From Ectothiorhodospiraceae bacterium (GTDB lineage Bacteria > Pseudomonadota > Gammaproteobacteria > HK1), in contig JACKNM010000024.1 in NCBI GenBank assembly GCA_024234875.1, forward strand, positions 1 to 64,000: a DNA stretch of 64,000 nt, read 5' to 3'. The notes below the pieces were generated by a model. The model worked only from the letters and a program-made list of their open reading frames with translations, searched no databases and was not told where the DNA came from. Each line of letters begins with the position of its first letter. Within the stretch, counting starts at the first letter, position 1. This document shows positions 1 to 8,750 of this stretch, piece by piece. The position numbers and the translations under genes are program-made.

Positions 1-187
1 AGGCACCAGGCACCAGGCAACTCCACACGACGGAGCCTGCCGCCGTCACCGTCGACGTCTCGCCAGCGATCGTCGACGCTCGACGCTGGCTCCCCCCGGT
101 CTCCTCGCGTCGGCTGGCCTGTCGAGAAGATTTACAAAGCCGGCCGACCCGGCGACACGATGCCTCGCAACGACTTGATTCGGCACG

Positions 188-210
188 ACATCATGCTCTC
201 GGCATGATGT
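188..210. repeat. perfect 9-bp inverted repeat, possible operator
   Basis: Arms acatcatgc and gcatgatgt are exact reverse complements around a 5-base centre. The right arm overlaps the -24 part of the sigma-54-like promoter at 200-215, so it could be an operator or an activator/repressor site for the PEP-CTERM gene that starts at 264. It could also be a small RNA hairpin, but no T-run follows directly. Function is inferred from position only. Confidence 0.5.
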
Positions 211-215
211 TTGCT
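200..215 (+). promoter_or_regulatory. candidate sigma-54 (RpoN) promoter
   Basis: CGGCATG-atgt-TTGCT matches the -24/-12 consensus TGGCACG-N4-TTGCW at 10 of 12 informative positions, with the invariant GG and GC exactly 10 bases apart. Transcription would begin near 226, about 38 bases before the GTG at 264. PEP-CTERM/exosortase systems are often associated with the PrsK/PrsR pair, which works through sigma-54, so the site suits the downstream gene. Confidence 0.6.
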
Positions 216-263
216 TGATGCGGCTCCGGGTGCCTCAACCCGCCATTGCGAAGGATCTGGATC

Positions 264-884
264 GTGAAGAGAGAGTTGTTTCTCGGGGCCACGCTGCTGC
301 TCGCCGTGCCCCAGTTCGCCAACGCGACCGTATTCGAGTTCGACATCACCTTCGACGGCGTCACCCCGACCCTCGACGCCGGCTCCGCGACCCCGGCTGG
401 CACGTCCCTGAGCATCGGGGACAGCTTCCTGCTCGACCTCCGCGCGGCGGGCGACGACTTCTGGCGGGTCGACGGACCGTACTCCAACGTGTTCGTGCCG
501 CTGACGTTCGCGGTCGGCGCCGACGGCGATCGCACCGCCAACGTCCAGACGCAGTTCCTGCTCGACGGCGTGGTGGTCGAGACCATCATCGAGACCAACG
601 TCGTCCAGTCAGAGGTCCACATCGGGGCACAGTCCTGGTCCCTGCCCCTCGGCCTCGAGTTCGACACCGTGTCGATGACCTACGATCTGCTCGATTCGAC
701 CGCAGCGACCGAGATCGCGGCGTCCGCCGACCTGTTCGAGGGCTTCAGCGTCCCGGACAGCCCGTTCTTCCGCAGCGCCAACGTGACTTATGTGGAAGGC
801 TCCGCGGCAGTACCCGAGCCCACGGCTCTGGTCCTTTTGGGCGCCGGACTCCTGGGCCTCGGCTGGCGTCGACGCACGGCCTGA
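264..884 (+). CDS. PEP-CTERM sorting-domain protein
   Basis: A 206-residue secreted protein. It has an N-terminal signal peptide (KRELFLGATLLLAVPQFANA), a beta-rich Asp/Thr-rich body of about 160 residues, and a classical C-terminal PEP-CTERM tail: VPEPTALVLLGAGLLGLG followed by WRRRTA. Such tails are cut by an exosortase in the inner membrane and the protein goes to the cell surface or the exopolysaccharide matrix. I chose the GTG at 264 because AAGGA lies 8 bases upstream; the TTG at 246 would add six residues and has no ribosome site. No exosortase or exopolysaccharide gene is in this window. The body resembles nothing I can name. A strong hairpin follows 15 bases after the stop. Confidence 0.85.
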   Translation: MKRELFLGATLLLAVPQFANATVFEFDITFDGVTPTLDAGSATPAGTSLSIGDSFLLDLRAAGDDFWRVDGPYSNVFVPLTFAVGADGDRTANVQTQFLLDGVVVETIIETNVVQSEVHIGAQSWSLPLGLEFDTVSMTYDLLDSTAATEIAASADLFEGFSVPDSPFFRSANVTYVEGSAAVPEPTALVLLGAGLLGLGWRRRTA

Positions 885-899
885 GGCGTCATCGCGCCG

Positions 900-931
900 G
901 ATGTCCCGGACCGGGCTCGGTTCGGGACATC
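900..931 (+). terminator. 13-bp hairpin after PEP-CTERM gene, no U-run
   Basis: The arms gatgtcccggacc and ggttcgggacatc pair over 13 positions with one G-U wobble and a 6-base loop. No T-run follows, so this is either a GC-type terminator or a 3' end-stabilising stem-loop. Confidence 0.45.
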
Positions 932-1170
932 GAATCCAGGATCCTCGCCCACCGGTCCTCGCGAACCCACCTGTCGCCTCGGGCGAGGACCCCTCTGCCG
1001 TACCCGGCCCCGCCCCTGCTCCGGCCGCACCGTCTGCCCGCACCAGAGCCTGCGCTCGACCGTCCCACTCGGCCCGGAGCGCCCTTGCAGCCTGCGCACG
1101 GAGCGGTCATCGTTCCCGAACCGTGAGCGGCACGATGCGGTGTCGTGCCCCGCCGGTGAGGAGACCGCAC

Positions 1171-2799
1171 ATGGCACCGAAGATGGCGATGGTCTCGGCC
1201 CCACAACCCGAGGCGGTCGAGGCCGGGCTCGACGTCTTGCGCGATGGTGGCAACGTGGTGGATGCAGCGGTGGCGGCCGCGCTGGTGCAGACGGTGGTCG
1301 ATCCGCAGATGTGCGGCGTGGCGGGCTTCGGCTCCATGCACATCTACCTCGCCGAGCCAGACCGGCACGTGTTCATCGACTTCCACGGGCGGGCGCCCCG
1401 CTCCACACGTGAGGACATGTGGGAATCGCTGATCGTGCGCGAGTGCGACGACGGCTTCGGGTTCGTCCTCGACGGCCAGGTCAACGAGATCGGCTACACC
1501 TCGATGACCACTCCGCTCACGATCAAGGCGCTCTGCGAAGCGCTCGAGCTGCACGGCAGTCGGCGGCTGTCGGATCTCATTCAGCCCGCCATCGCCTACT
1601 GCGAGGATGGCTTCACGGTACGACCGCGCGTGCACGCCTTCTGGCACCAGCCGTCACAGGCCGGGCGAATCGAGCGCGTCCGCGTGGTGCGCGACCATCC
1701 GGCGGCAGCACGCATCTACTTGAAGCCGGATGGCGCTCTGCCCGGGGTCGGCGAGGTGCTCCGCAATCCGGACATGGGCCGCACCTACCGACGCATCGCA
1801 TCGGCCGGGGTCGACGACTTCTACCACGGGGAGATCGCACGCGCCATCGACGCCGACATGCGCGCGCACGGTGGTCACATCACGCTGGACGATCTGGCGA
1901 CCTGCGAGACCGAGCACACGGTTCCGCTTCGTGGTCGCTATCGTGGATTCGACGTGCACACGAATCAGCCGCCGGGTGGCGGCTTGATGGTGCTCGAGAT
2001 GCTGCAAATCCTCGAGCACTTCGACCTGGCGGCGATGGGCCACAACTCGGCCGACTACATCGCGACGCTGGCCGAGGCGATGAAGATCGCGACCGTCGAC
2101 AAGGACCGCCGCATGGGGGACCCGCGGTTTCTCGACGTGCCGGTCGCGGAGTTGTTGTCACCGACCCATGCGGCGAGCATGGCGGGCCGGATCCGCAGCG
2201 GGACGATCACCCACGTGCCCCGAGTCAACGCCGGCGGCCCACAGAGCAAGGAGACGACCCACCTCTGCGTCGCGGACGGCCGGGGCAACTTCGTGAACGT
2301 CACCCACTCCCTCGGCTCGAGCTCGGGTGTCGTCAGCGAGGGCCTGGGGTTCATGTACAACAACTGCATGATGGTGTTCGACCCGAGACCCGGGAATCCC
2401 GGCTCGCTCGCGCCCGGGAAGGCGCGCTTCTCGGCGATGTGCCCGACGGCGCTGTTCCGCGACGGCAAGCCGTATCTCATCCTGGGAGCGCCCGGAGGAA
2501 CCACCATCACCATGGGCGTGCTGCAGACCATCCTCAACGTGGTGGATTTCGGCATGAGCCCGCAGGAGGCCGTTTCCGCCCCACGATTCTGCGCGACCTC
2601 CGACACCATCGAGCTCACCAATCGAATCCTGCGTTCCACCGAGCGCGAGTTGCAGCGCCGTGGATACCCGACGGCACGCTACGCGGTGAGCTACATGGTC
2701 CCGCTGGTCCACGCCGTGCGGTTGCGCGACGGAAAGCTGGACGGAGGCGCCGATCCGGCCGGAGACGGGATGGCGATGGCGGTGACAATCGACGACTGA
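1171..2799 (+). CDS. gamma-glutamyltransferase family protein
   Basis: A 542-residue Ntn-hydrolase of the gamma-glutamyltransferase (GGT) family. GGT enzymes cleave or transfer the gamma-glutamyl group of glutathione and related amides after self-cleavage into large and small subunits. The small subunit would begin at Thr362 in TTHLCVAD, followed by NFVNVTHSLGSSSG and the oxyanion/substrate region GAPGGTTI. The N-terminal DGGNVVDAAVAAALVQTVVDPQMCG block is typical of the large subunit. The ATG at 1171 has GTGAGGAG about 8 bases upstream; the longer open frame before it is shadow. No signal peptide is visible, unlike the periplasmic E. coli enzyme, so it may belong to the cytosolic YwrD-like branch. 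No obvious partner gene adjoins it. Confidence 0.88.
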   Translation: MAPKMAMVSAPQPEAVEAGLDVLRDGGNVVDAAVAAALVQTVVDPQMCGVAGFGSMHIYLAEPDRHVFIDFHGRAPRSTREDMWESLIVRECDDGFGFVLDGQVNEIGYTSMTTPLTIKALCEALELHGSRRLSDLIQPAIAYCEDGFTVRPRVHAFWHQPSQAGRIERVRVVRDHPAAARIYLKPDGALPGVGEVLRNPDMGRTYRRIASAGVDDFYHGEIARAIDADMRAHGGHITLDDLATCETEHTVPLRGRYRGFDVHTNQPPGGGLMVLEMLQILEHFDLAAMGHNSADYIATLAEAMKIATVDKDRRMGDPRFLDVPVAELLSPTHAASMAGRIRSGTITHVPRVNAGGPQSKETTHLCVADGRGNFVNVTHSLGSSSGVVSEGLGFMYNNCMMVFDPRPGNPGSLAPGKARFSAMCPTALFRDGKPYLILGAPGGTTITMGVLQTILNVVDFGMSPQEAVSAPRFCATSDTIELTNRILRSTERELQRRGYPTARYAVSYMVPLVHAVRLRDGKLDGGADPAGDGMAMAVTIDD

Positions 2800-2867
2800 G
2801 CGCGCGGCGGGCCGGCCTGCCCCGGTTCTGGCGGCGTCGCGCAGATCAGGCCGCGCCGCGAGATTGC

Positions 2868-3101
2868 TCAGACACAGGCCGGATCCACCAGCCCCAGGCG
2901 TGCCGCGGCGAGCGCCGCCTCGGCGCACGAATGCACGCCGAGCTTGCGATACGTGCTCTTCACGTGGTCGGTGACGGTGTGCGGGGACAGACCGAGCAAG
3001 GAGGCGATGGTCGGGCGGCTGTAGCCCTTGGCGACCAGGATCAGGACCTCGTGCTCACGACGGGTGAGGCCGTGGGCGACCGATTCGGATCGGGGGAGCA
3101 T
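2868..3101 (-). CDS. stand-alone LuxR/GerE-type helix-turn-helix protein
   Basis: A 77-residue protein that is almost entirely a LuxR-type DNA-binding domain: LTRREHEVLILVAKGYS, then IASLLGLSPHTVTDHVKSTYRKLGV. There is no sensory or receiver domain. I chose the ATG at 3101 because AGGAG lies 6 bases upstream; a GTG at 3149 would add 16 residues without domain content. It lies 59 bases downstream of, and on the same strand as, the large ATPase regulator at 3161-6109, so the two are probably co-transcribed. In LAL/MalT regulators this domain forms the C-terminus of the ATPase itself; here it is a separate protein. It may act with the ATPase or be a free-standing GerE-like regulator. Confidence 0.8.
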   Translation of the reverse strand: MLPRSESVAHGLTRREHEVLILVAKGYSRPTIASLLGLSPHTVTDHVKSTYRKLGVHSCAEAALAAARLGLVDPACV

Positions 3102-3160
3102 GCGGCACTCCTGTGCATGGCGATGCGGCCCAGCATCGCCCCCGATCACTCACCGATGAC

Positions 3161-6109
3161 TCACCGCCCTCGTTCCGATTCGAGCCGGCGCGCGCGACGC
3201 TCGAGCGCTCGCCGTCGTGACGCGGTCCAGGGTAGATCGTCTCGATCCGGTAGGAAATCGCCTTCCTGGAGGCGCCTGGCCACCTGCCCCGACGCCGCCT
3301 CGTCCGCGGCCACGCTCGAGGCCTCGAGGGCCCAGGCGTCGACCCAGCACCGCTGCGCCGCGAGCCGCACGGTTCCGTCGTGCACGATCACGGACTCCTT
3401 GCCGATCAGCTTCCGTAGCCGGTAGATGCCGGACTCGAGCGCGTGTTGAGCCGCGTCGCCATCGGCGTCCGGCCATAGCCGGTCGGACAGCCGCCCGGTG
3501 CTGGCGCCGTTCGGTCCGCATGCGACGAGAACGCGCAGCAGGTCCAGCGTCCGCGTCTGCGCCTTGCCCTCACCACCCAGCGGATGACCGTCGACCTCCA
3601 CCTCGAAACGCCCGAGCGCGTGGATTCGTACCGGCCAGGGCCAGCGCTCGAGCCGCGCCGGATCGCCGCTCGGGCGCAAGCGCCGCGCGCGCACGATGTC
3701 GCGAACGTACTCGGTCTCGATGTCGTGCTCGAGCGCCAGCTCACACAATGGCGTGAGCACCTCGGGCACCGCCCACAGGAAGTGCACGATCCCGGCCTCC
3801 CGGCCGGCGGCGAGGCCGCCGCGCAGGGCCGCCAGCGCGGACTCGGTGCGTTCCTCGAGCAGGCACTGCCCGGCATCGACGAGGCCGAGATGGAGCGCGA
3901 TCAGCGGCCCCGCAGCGCGGCGCGCGAGCGCGGCGAGCGCCTCTCGTTGCTCGCGCAGGGCGGCCAGATCACCATCGGCGAAGGCGAGATAGGCGAGCGC
4001 GACGCGGGCGAACGCCTGCGGGGCCACGCCGCCCATGTCCATCGCCGCCTGGAAACAGACTTGGGCGTGGCCCCGGGCCTCCGCGCGTCGCCCGGCGAGG
4101 CATGCGTGCCAGGCCTTGTCGAGATACAGATGCCAGACCTCCATGTGTCGCGACGAGCGACCATCGAGCGCGACCTCGGCCAGGCGACTCGCCGCCTCGT
4201 CCAGCGCCCCGGCGAGCAGGCAGGCGCTCGCGGCATGAATGCGCATGTGGTTGTCGAGCAGGTGAATACCACTGCGGGTCGACTCCTCGAGACCGGCCTC
4301 GAGCTCGGCACGGGCACCGGCGAGGTCGCCGCGCGACCAGTGATCGGGAAGACTGAACAGGTACCACACCAGCCGACCGTAGGGCGACAGACGGTCATCG
4401 CGCCGCTCCGCAATCAACAAGTCCCGCAACGCCCACAGCTCGCGGTAGCGCCCGGTGTAGTAGTAGTGCTTGGAGAGCATCATCCCGATGCGCAGCTTCG
4501 TCGACGGATCGATGGCGGTGCGTATCAGGCGTGCGAGCCGCGTCTCCCAGAGCGCCAGATCCGGGTGGTCCGGCTCGACGAGGAACAGCCCATACCACAC
4601 GCTCAGCGCGACACCCGCCTGGGTATCCGCGTCTCCGAGGCCATCGAAATCGACCCCGAGACGCTCGATCTCGTCGATCCACTCGCGCGGCCGGTGACTG
4701 CTCGAATAGGCCATGAAATAGGACCCGATGGCGTAGCTCAGAGCGAGGTAGAGCCCGCGTGAATCGCCCCGGCCCCGAAACCCGTCGCAGGCGCGGACCA
4801 GGATCTCGCGACCCCGCGACGGATCCCGCATCAGCAGACACAGCCCGCGCCAGTAGTCCAGCCACGGCGAGCGGCTGCCATCGGACGGGAAACTCGCGAG
4901 CCACCGCTCGAGCGTACGCAGGCGCGCCGCCGCGAACAGCGCCGGCGCATGGGTGATGATTGCCGCCTCGGCCGCGTCGTACCGCTCGCTGTCGAGCCAG
5001 AGCGTCATCGCCGCGTCCAGCTCGCCACGCGCGGCCAGCGCCTCGGCGGCGGCCGCCTTCCTCGCGCGAAGACCCTCCTCCCCCTCCGCGCGCAGGACCA
5101 GGGCCTGCACCGCGTCGGCGAGGAGCGGGTGCAGCACGAAGGTCACCGCCTGTCCGGGACGCGCAGGGCCGACGTGCTCCTGGACCAGGCAGCCGCGCTC
5201 GGCGAGCTCGCGCACCGCGCCCGAGCCGGCATCGTCGCCGGTGAGGCGGCTGCACAGCGCCTCGTCGACATGCGGCAGCCATGCCAGCCGGCCGAGGATG
5301 TCCAGGGTGCGAGTGGGGAGCTCTCTCAGCACCTCGCGCTCGATGTAAGCCTGGAGGGTCTCCGATGCGAGCGCCGAGCACGGGTCCGTGCACCGCGCGG
5401 GATCTGCCAGCACGCCGGAGCGCGCGAGCACGAGCGCGGCGACCCAGCCCTGCGTGCGTGCGCGCAGCGGCTCGGCGAGCCGATTCGCGTCCGCCACGCC
5501 CCAGCTCGCGATCAACGCCGCGGTCTCCTTCACGTTGAGCCGCATGTCGGCAGCCGGGACCTGCTGCACCGTACCGTTCGCCAGGTGCCGCGCCAGGCTC
5601 TCGGGCGGCCCGCATCGACTGGTCACGACGAGCTGGATGGCCGGCGGCAGCTCCTCCACCAGCACCGGCAGCAGGTCCACCACCTCGCCGGTGGAACCGA
5701 CTCGGTGCAGGTCGTCGAGCACGAGCAGGCCGCGATCGCCACACCCCCCGAGCAGCTCGCGGAGGAGCAGCCTCGCGTAGGTGGTCAGAGCCGGCAGGTG
5801 CTCGCGCGAGATGGGCCGAGTCGGTGGTGCCGCGACGATTCCGGCGACCCGCAGCGCCTCGGTCAGATGGACCAGAAACGACGCCGCGTCCGCATCGGCC
5901 TCATCCAGACGAAGCCAGGCGCAAGGGTCGCCACGCCGCCGCGCGAGCATCGAGGCGAGCGTGGTCTTGCCGCTCCCCGCCGGGGCGGCCAGCCAGAGCA
6001 CCGGCGACTGCGCCGAGACCAGCGTCTCGAGCACCGCGATCGGGACGGCGGCGGGCGACGTGCGTGGCGGCGTCACCTTGGCCACGGCGACCGAAGGCCG
6101 GCATTCCAT
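3161..6109 (-). CDS. large STAND-type ATPase regulator with C-terminal SARP-like winged helix
   Basis: A 982-residue MalT-like signalling ATPase. A Walker A motif (APAGSGKTT, residues 42-50) is followed by a Walker B-like LLVLDDLH. The middle is a long Ala/Leu-rich TPR-like helical array. Residues about 826-925 look like an OmpR/SARP winged helix (IHALGRFEVEVDG, LLRVLVACG, LSDRLWPDADGDAAQHALES, IYRLRKLIG), and the last 50 residues resemble only the beginning of a BTAD domain (EGDFLPDRDDLPW). SARP proteins usually carry this DNA-binding domain at the N-terminus, so the order is reversed. The ATG at 6109 has GGGAGGGT in front of it. Likely role: ATP- and ligand-dependent transcription activator. 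Its target is unknown; the small HTH gene downstream and the large PEP-CTERM gene across the divergent promoter are candidates. Confidence 0.8.
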   Translation of the reverse strand: MECRPSVAVAKVTPPRTSPAAVPIAVLETLVSAQSPVLWLAAPAGSGKTTLASMLARRRGDPCAWLRLDEADADAASFLVHLTEALRVAGIVAAPPTRPISREHLPALTTYARLLLRELLGGCGDRGLLVLDDLHRVGSTGEVVDLLPVLVEELPPAIQLVVTSRCGPPESLARHLANGTVQQVPAADMRLNVKETAALIASWGVADANRLAEPLRARTQGWVAALVLARSGVLADPARCTDPCSALASETLQAYIEREVLRELPTRTLDILGRLAWLPHVDEALCSRLTGDDAGSGAVRELAERGCLVQEHVGPARPGQAVTFVLHPLLADAVQALVLRAEGEEGLRARKAAAAEALAARGELDAAMTLWLDSERYDAAEAAIITHAPALFAAARLRTLERWLASFPSDGSRSPWLDYWRGLCLLMRDPSRGREILVRACDGFRGRGDSRGLYLALSYAIGSYFMAYSSSHRPREWIDEIERLGVDFDGLGDADTQAGVALSVWYGLFLVEPDHPDLALWETRLARLIRTAIDPSTKLRIGMMLSKHYYYTGRYRELWALRDLLIAERRDDRLSPYGRLVWYLFSLPDHWSRGDLAGARAELEAGLEESTRSGIHLLDNHMRIHAASACLLAGALDEAASRLAEVALDGRSSRHMEVWHLYLDKAWHACLAGRRAEARGHAQVCFQAAMDMGGVAPQAFARVALAYLAFADGDLAALREQREALAALARRAAGPLIALHLGLVDAGQCLLEERTESALAALRGGLAAGREAGIVHFLWAVPEVLTPLCELALEHDIETEYVRDIVRARRLRPSGDPARLERWPWPVRIHALGRFEVEVDGHPLGGEGKAQTRTLDLLRVLVACGPNGASTGRLSDRLWPDADGDAAQHALESGIYRLRKLIGKESVIVHDGTVRLAAQRCWVDAWALEASSVAADEAASGQVARRLQEGDFLPDRDDLPWTASRRRALERRARRLESERGR

Positions 6110-6564
6110 GTCTACCCTCCCGCGCGCACCACAGCCACCAGGATGCCGAGGCTATCGCCAGAGCGACCACCGAGATGTGAACCGTTCCGCAGCCGGCGAC
6201 CGAGCTCGGCCTGGCTCGAGTCCTTGCCTGGCTCGAGTCATGGATCGAGCCGCGCATCCAGGAAACGCCGTCCACGGTGTCGCCCCCCTCTCACGCTGTC
6301 GTCGCGAATCCGTGGGCTCGCCGCCAGAATCTGAAAAAATCCTTTAAATTCCGACACCTGAATTGGTCCGACCCCGGACTGCGGACTGATGTATCGCCCT
6401 GATCCCGGTCAGTGCGCCGCTGGCAGGTCGAGCGTAATCATCTCTTCGTCGATATCAGCCGGGACGTGGCGCCGGCGGCTTCACGGAACCCGAGCGCATC
6501 CGCGCCGTTGCGATTCCGGCACCTGGCGCGACCCAGCGGCGTTGTTAACCCGGGAGGACGCACC
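6110..6564. other. 455-bp divergent intergenic region
   Basis: No gene is visible between the SARP-type regulator (minus) and the large PEP-CTERM gene (plus). It holds the 13-bp direct repeat at 6210-6239 and an unusually A+T-rich stretch at about 6330-6365 (gaaaaaatcctttaaattcc), which is a likely promoter area. I searched for a -24/-12 sigma-54 site like the one at 200-215 and found none with correct spacing. Confidence 0.6.
6210..6239. repeat. 13-bp direct repeat, candidate SARP-regulator operator
   Basis: CCTGGCTCGAGTC occurs at 6210-6222 and again at 6227-6239, a period of 17 bases, about 100 bases before the start of the SARP-type regulator. SARP winged helices bind direct repeats, so autoregulation or control of the divergent PEP-CTERM gene is plausible. 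This is inference from position and symmetry. Confidence 0.45.
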
Positions 6565-8748
6565 ATGTTCATGGCGGACCAGGTCCCAGCAATCGTCGTA
6601 CCGAGATGGATTCGCCGCGCAATCGGGCCGGCGCTCGCCCTCACGACCATGGTCGGCGCCACCCTGCCGCTCGCGGCGAGCGAGGTGACCGCGACATGGG
6701 GCGGTGCGAACGCGGACTGGACCAGTCCCGAGTGGGCATTCTCGGTCCCGGTGGCGGTCGCCTACCCCGACAATGGCGGCGGCGACTTCTTCACCGCGCG
6801 CATCGATGACGGGGGATCCGGGTCGTCGCTGGTGGTGCTGGACACCGACATCGAGGTCGACCGGGTCGAGGTCAGCGTCGATGACGTGCTGCAGCTCGCA
6901 AACGACCGAGCATTGAGATTCACATCGGCGCCGGGGCGGATCGGGAGTGGCGAGCTCGTCAATGACGGTGGCCACGTCGTCGGTCGCGGCCTGCTCGCCG
7001 GTGCCGGGGGTGGCGCCGGCACCCTGCATGTCGAGAACCGAGGCGGCACGATCACCGCAAGCGGTGGCGTGCTCGAGATCAATCCGAGCGGCGAGCCTGG
7101 CACCACCAGCCCGCTCGCGCTCGACAACACCGGTGACATCGCCGCCCTCGGCCCGGGCAGCACGTTGCTGGTGCGAAACGCCGCTGTCGAGCAGGCGCCG
7201 GGGGGCATCGTGCGCACCCGCGTCGGGGGCAACGTCGTCTTGGAGGACAGCCTCGTCGCCGGCGGCACGGTGCGAGTCGAGCCCTGTGGCACGCCCCTGG
7301 TGTGCGGGGAGTTGCTCCTGAATCGCGGCTCGGTGGTCGAAGGCACGCGGACGATCGTCGGCGAGAACGGGGTGGTCCGCGTGCTCGCCTCGGCCTTTCC
7401 CGGCGGCACCCTGCCGGCCGAGATGGCGGTCCAGGGTGGACGGATCCTGGTCGAAGCGGGTCCGATCAACCCGGTCGTGCTGACACTCGATGCCGGCGCA
7501 AACCCGGCCGGAGACACCATCGACTTCGGAGGCCCCGACGTCGCCAATCCCGGCGCCATCGTCATGAACTGGGTCTCGGGGCTGCCGGTCGAGGGGGCGA
7601 GCGCGATTCGAGTCGCCGAGGGCGACGTCGTGCTCGCGAACAGCAACGGCGGCCCGCTGGCGCCGCGCGGCGGCATCTTCCTCAACGGCGCCACGCCCGA
7701 GGCGTCCCAGATCTTTGCGGACCAGGCCGGGCGCACGCTGACCGTCGGCCCCGACACCGTGCTGACGACCCTGCCCGGCCGCCATGGCCGCGTGGGTGCA
7801 GTGCCGGTCGGCTTCCCGGTCATCGGTCCGGCGGCACCGATCGTCCTCGCCGTGGGCGCATCGCCCGGTGGCGGCCAGGTTGCCGCCAACATCGGCAGTC
7901 GGCTGGAGATCGCCGAGCTACGCAACGAGGGTGGTGTCGTCCAGGCACTGGCGGGCGGAACCCTCGCACTCGGCAACGCGGTATTCCCCAACCGCGGAGA
8001 GGTGCATGTGCTCGCGGGTGGCACCCTCGACCTGGACGGCGAGTACCAGCAGCTTGCAGAGAGCACGCTGGTGGACGGCCTGGCACGTATCGGCGGCGAC
8101 TATCTCAACCTCGACGGCCTGACCACCGTCGCCGCCGGCGGCACCATGACCGTCGGCGGTGAGTTTCGGCAGGATGCCACCGCCACGGTCGACGGCACAC
8201 TGCGCGCCGAGGGTGGGCTCGTCCAGACCGACGGCGCGACCGCTGTCGGCTCGCTCGGTGCGCTGCACACACCGCTACTGACCCTCCAAGCCGGGCGGTT
8301 CGACGGTGCCATCCTCGGCGACCTGTTGCTCGACGGAACCTGGGAGCTCCAGATTCGAGACCGCTTCGACTTCGACGTGCTGGACGTGCTCGACGACGGC
8401 GACACCGCCACAGTCGAGGGATTCGCGATCAACACACCGGCCGGCGCCATCGCGGTCGACCTCGGATTCGACGCGGCGGTCGGCGACTTCTTCGACGTAC
8501 TGCTCGCCGACGCGCTGGCCCTCGACCTGGGCCAGCTCGCGATCTCGGATCCATTCGTCGACGCGCGGTTCCTGGTCGCCTCCGTGGTCGACTTCTTCGA
8601 CGCAGGTCGCGGCGTCGCGCGTCAACTCCTGCGCTTGGAGGTGGCGGTTCCCGAGCCTGACACGCTGGCGATGATGCTGGTCGCCCTCGTCCTTCTCGCC
8701 ACCGGCGCACGTCGCGACCCCGTCGCGGTGGCCGAGGTAACGGGGTAG
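6565..8748 (+). CDS. large PEP-CTERM surface protein, beta-repeat rich
   Basis: A 727-residue secreted protein. The signal region is IRRAIGPALALTTMVGATLPLAAS, and the protein ends with VPEPDTLAMMLVALVLLATGARR, a PEP-CTERM exosortase signal (here followed by 11 extra residues). The body is full of short Gly/Asn/Val beta strands with recurring motifs such as NxGGxVxA, LAGGTLALGN and LAGGTLDLDG, which suggests a right-handed beta-helix or adhesin-like stalk. The ATG at 6565 follows GGAGGA by 6 bases; the open frame upstream is not coding. Expected location is the outer surface or biofilm matrix. No enzyme motif is visible. The second PEP-CTERM protein of the window, it shares the pattern of a strong hairpin right after the stop. 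Confidence 0.82.
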   Translation: MFMADQVPAIVVPRWIRRAIGPALALTTMVGATLPLAASEVTATWGGANADWTSPEWAFSVPVAVAYPDNGGGDFFTARIDDGGSGSSLVVLDTDIEVDRVEVSVDDVLQLANDRALRFTSAPGRIGSGELVNDGGHVVGRGLLAGAGGGAGTLHVENRGGTITASGGVLEINPSGEPGTTSPLALDNTGDIAALGPGSTLLVRNAAVEQAPGGIVRTRVGGNVVLEDSLVAGGTVRVEPCGTPLVCGELLLNRGSVVEGTRTIVGENGVVRVLASAFPGGTLPAEMAVQGGRILVEAGPINPVVLTLDAGANPAGDTIDFGGPDVANPGAIVMNWVSGLPVEGASAIRVAEGDVVLANSNGGPLAPRGGIFLNGATPEASQIFADQAGRTLTVGPDTVLTTLPGRHGRVGAVPVGFPVIGPAAPIVLAVGASPGGGQVAANIGSRLEIAELRNEGGVVQALAGGTLALGNAVFPNRGEVHVLAGGTLDLDGEYQQLAESTLVDGLARIGGDYLNLDGLTTVAAGGTMTVGGEFRQDATATVDGTLRAEGGLVQTDGATAVGSLGALHTPLLTLQAGRFDGAILGDLLLDGTWELQIRDRFDFDVLDVLDDGDTATVEGFAINTPAGAIAVDLGFDAAVGDFFDVLLADALALDLGQLAISDPFVDARFLVASVVDFFDAGRGVARQLLRLEVAVPEPDTLAMMLVALVLLATGARRDPVAVAEVTG

Positions 8749-8750
8749 CG

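Noticed and set aside
1..21. Heptamer repeat (aggcacc) at the window start
   Set aside because: Only about three imperfect copies, cut by the window edge; no function can be supported.
790..1170. N-terminal extension of the gamma-glutamyltransferase frame
   Set aside because: It overlaps the PEP-CTERM gene and its hairpin, has Pro/Arg-rich shadow composition, and the ATG at 1171 has a good ribosome site.
2868..6109. The LuxR HTH gene as a frameshifted C-terminus of the ATPase
   Set aside because: The ATPase already ends with its own winged-helix domain and a normal stop, and the HTH gene has its own AGGAG and ATG.
6110..6564. A sigma-54 site before the large PEP-CTERM gene
   Set aside because: Several GG...GC pairs were tested, including the TGGCTCG-type sequence at 6212-6228; spacing is off by one or the TTGC is missing.
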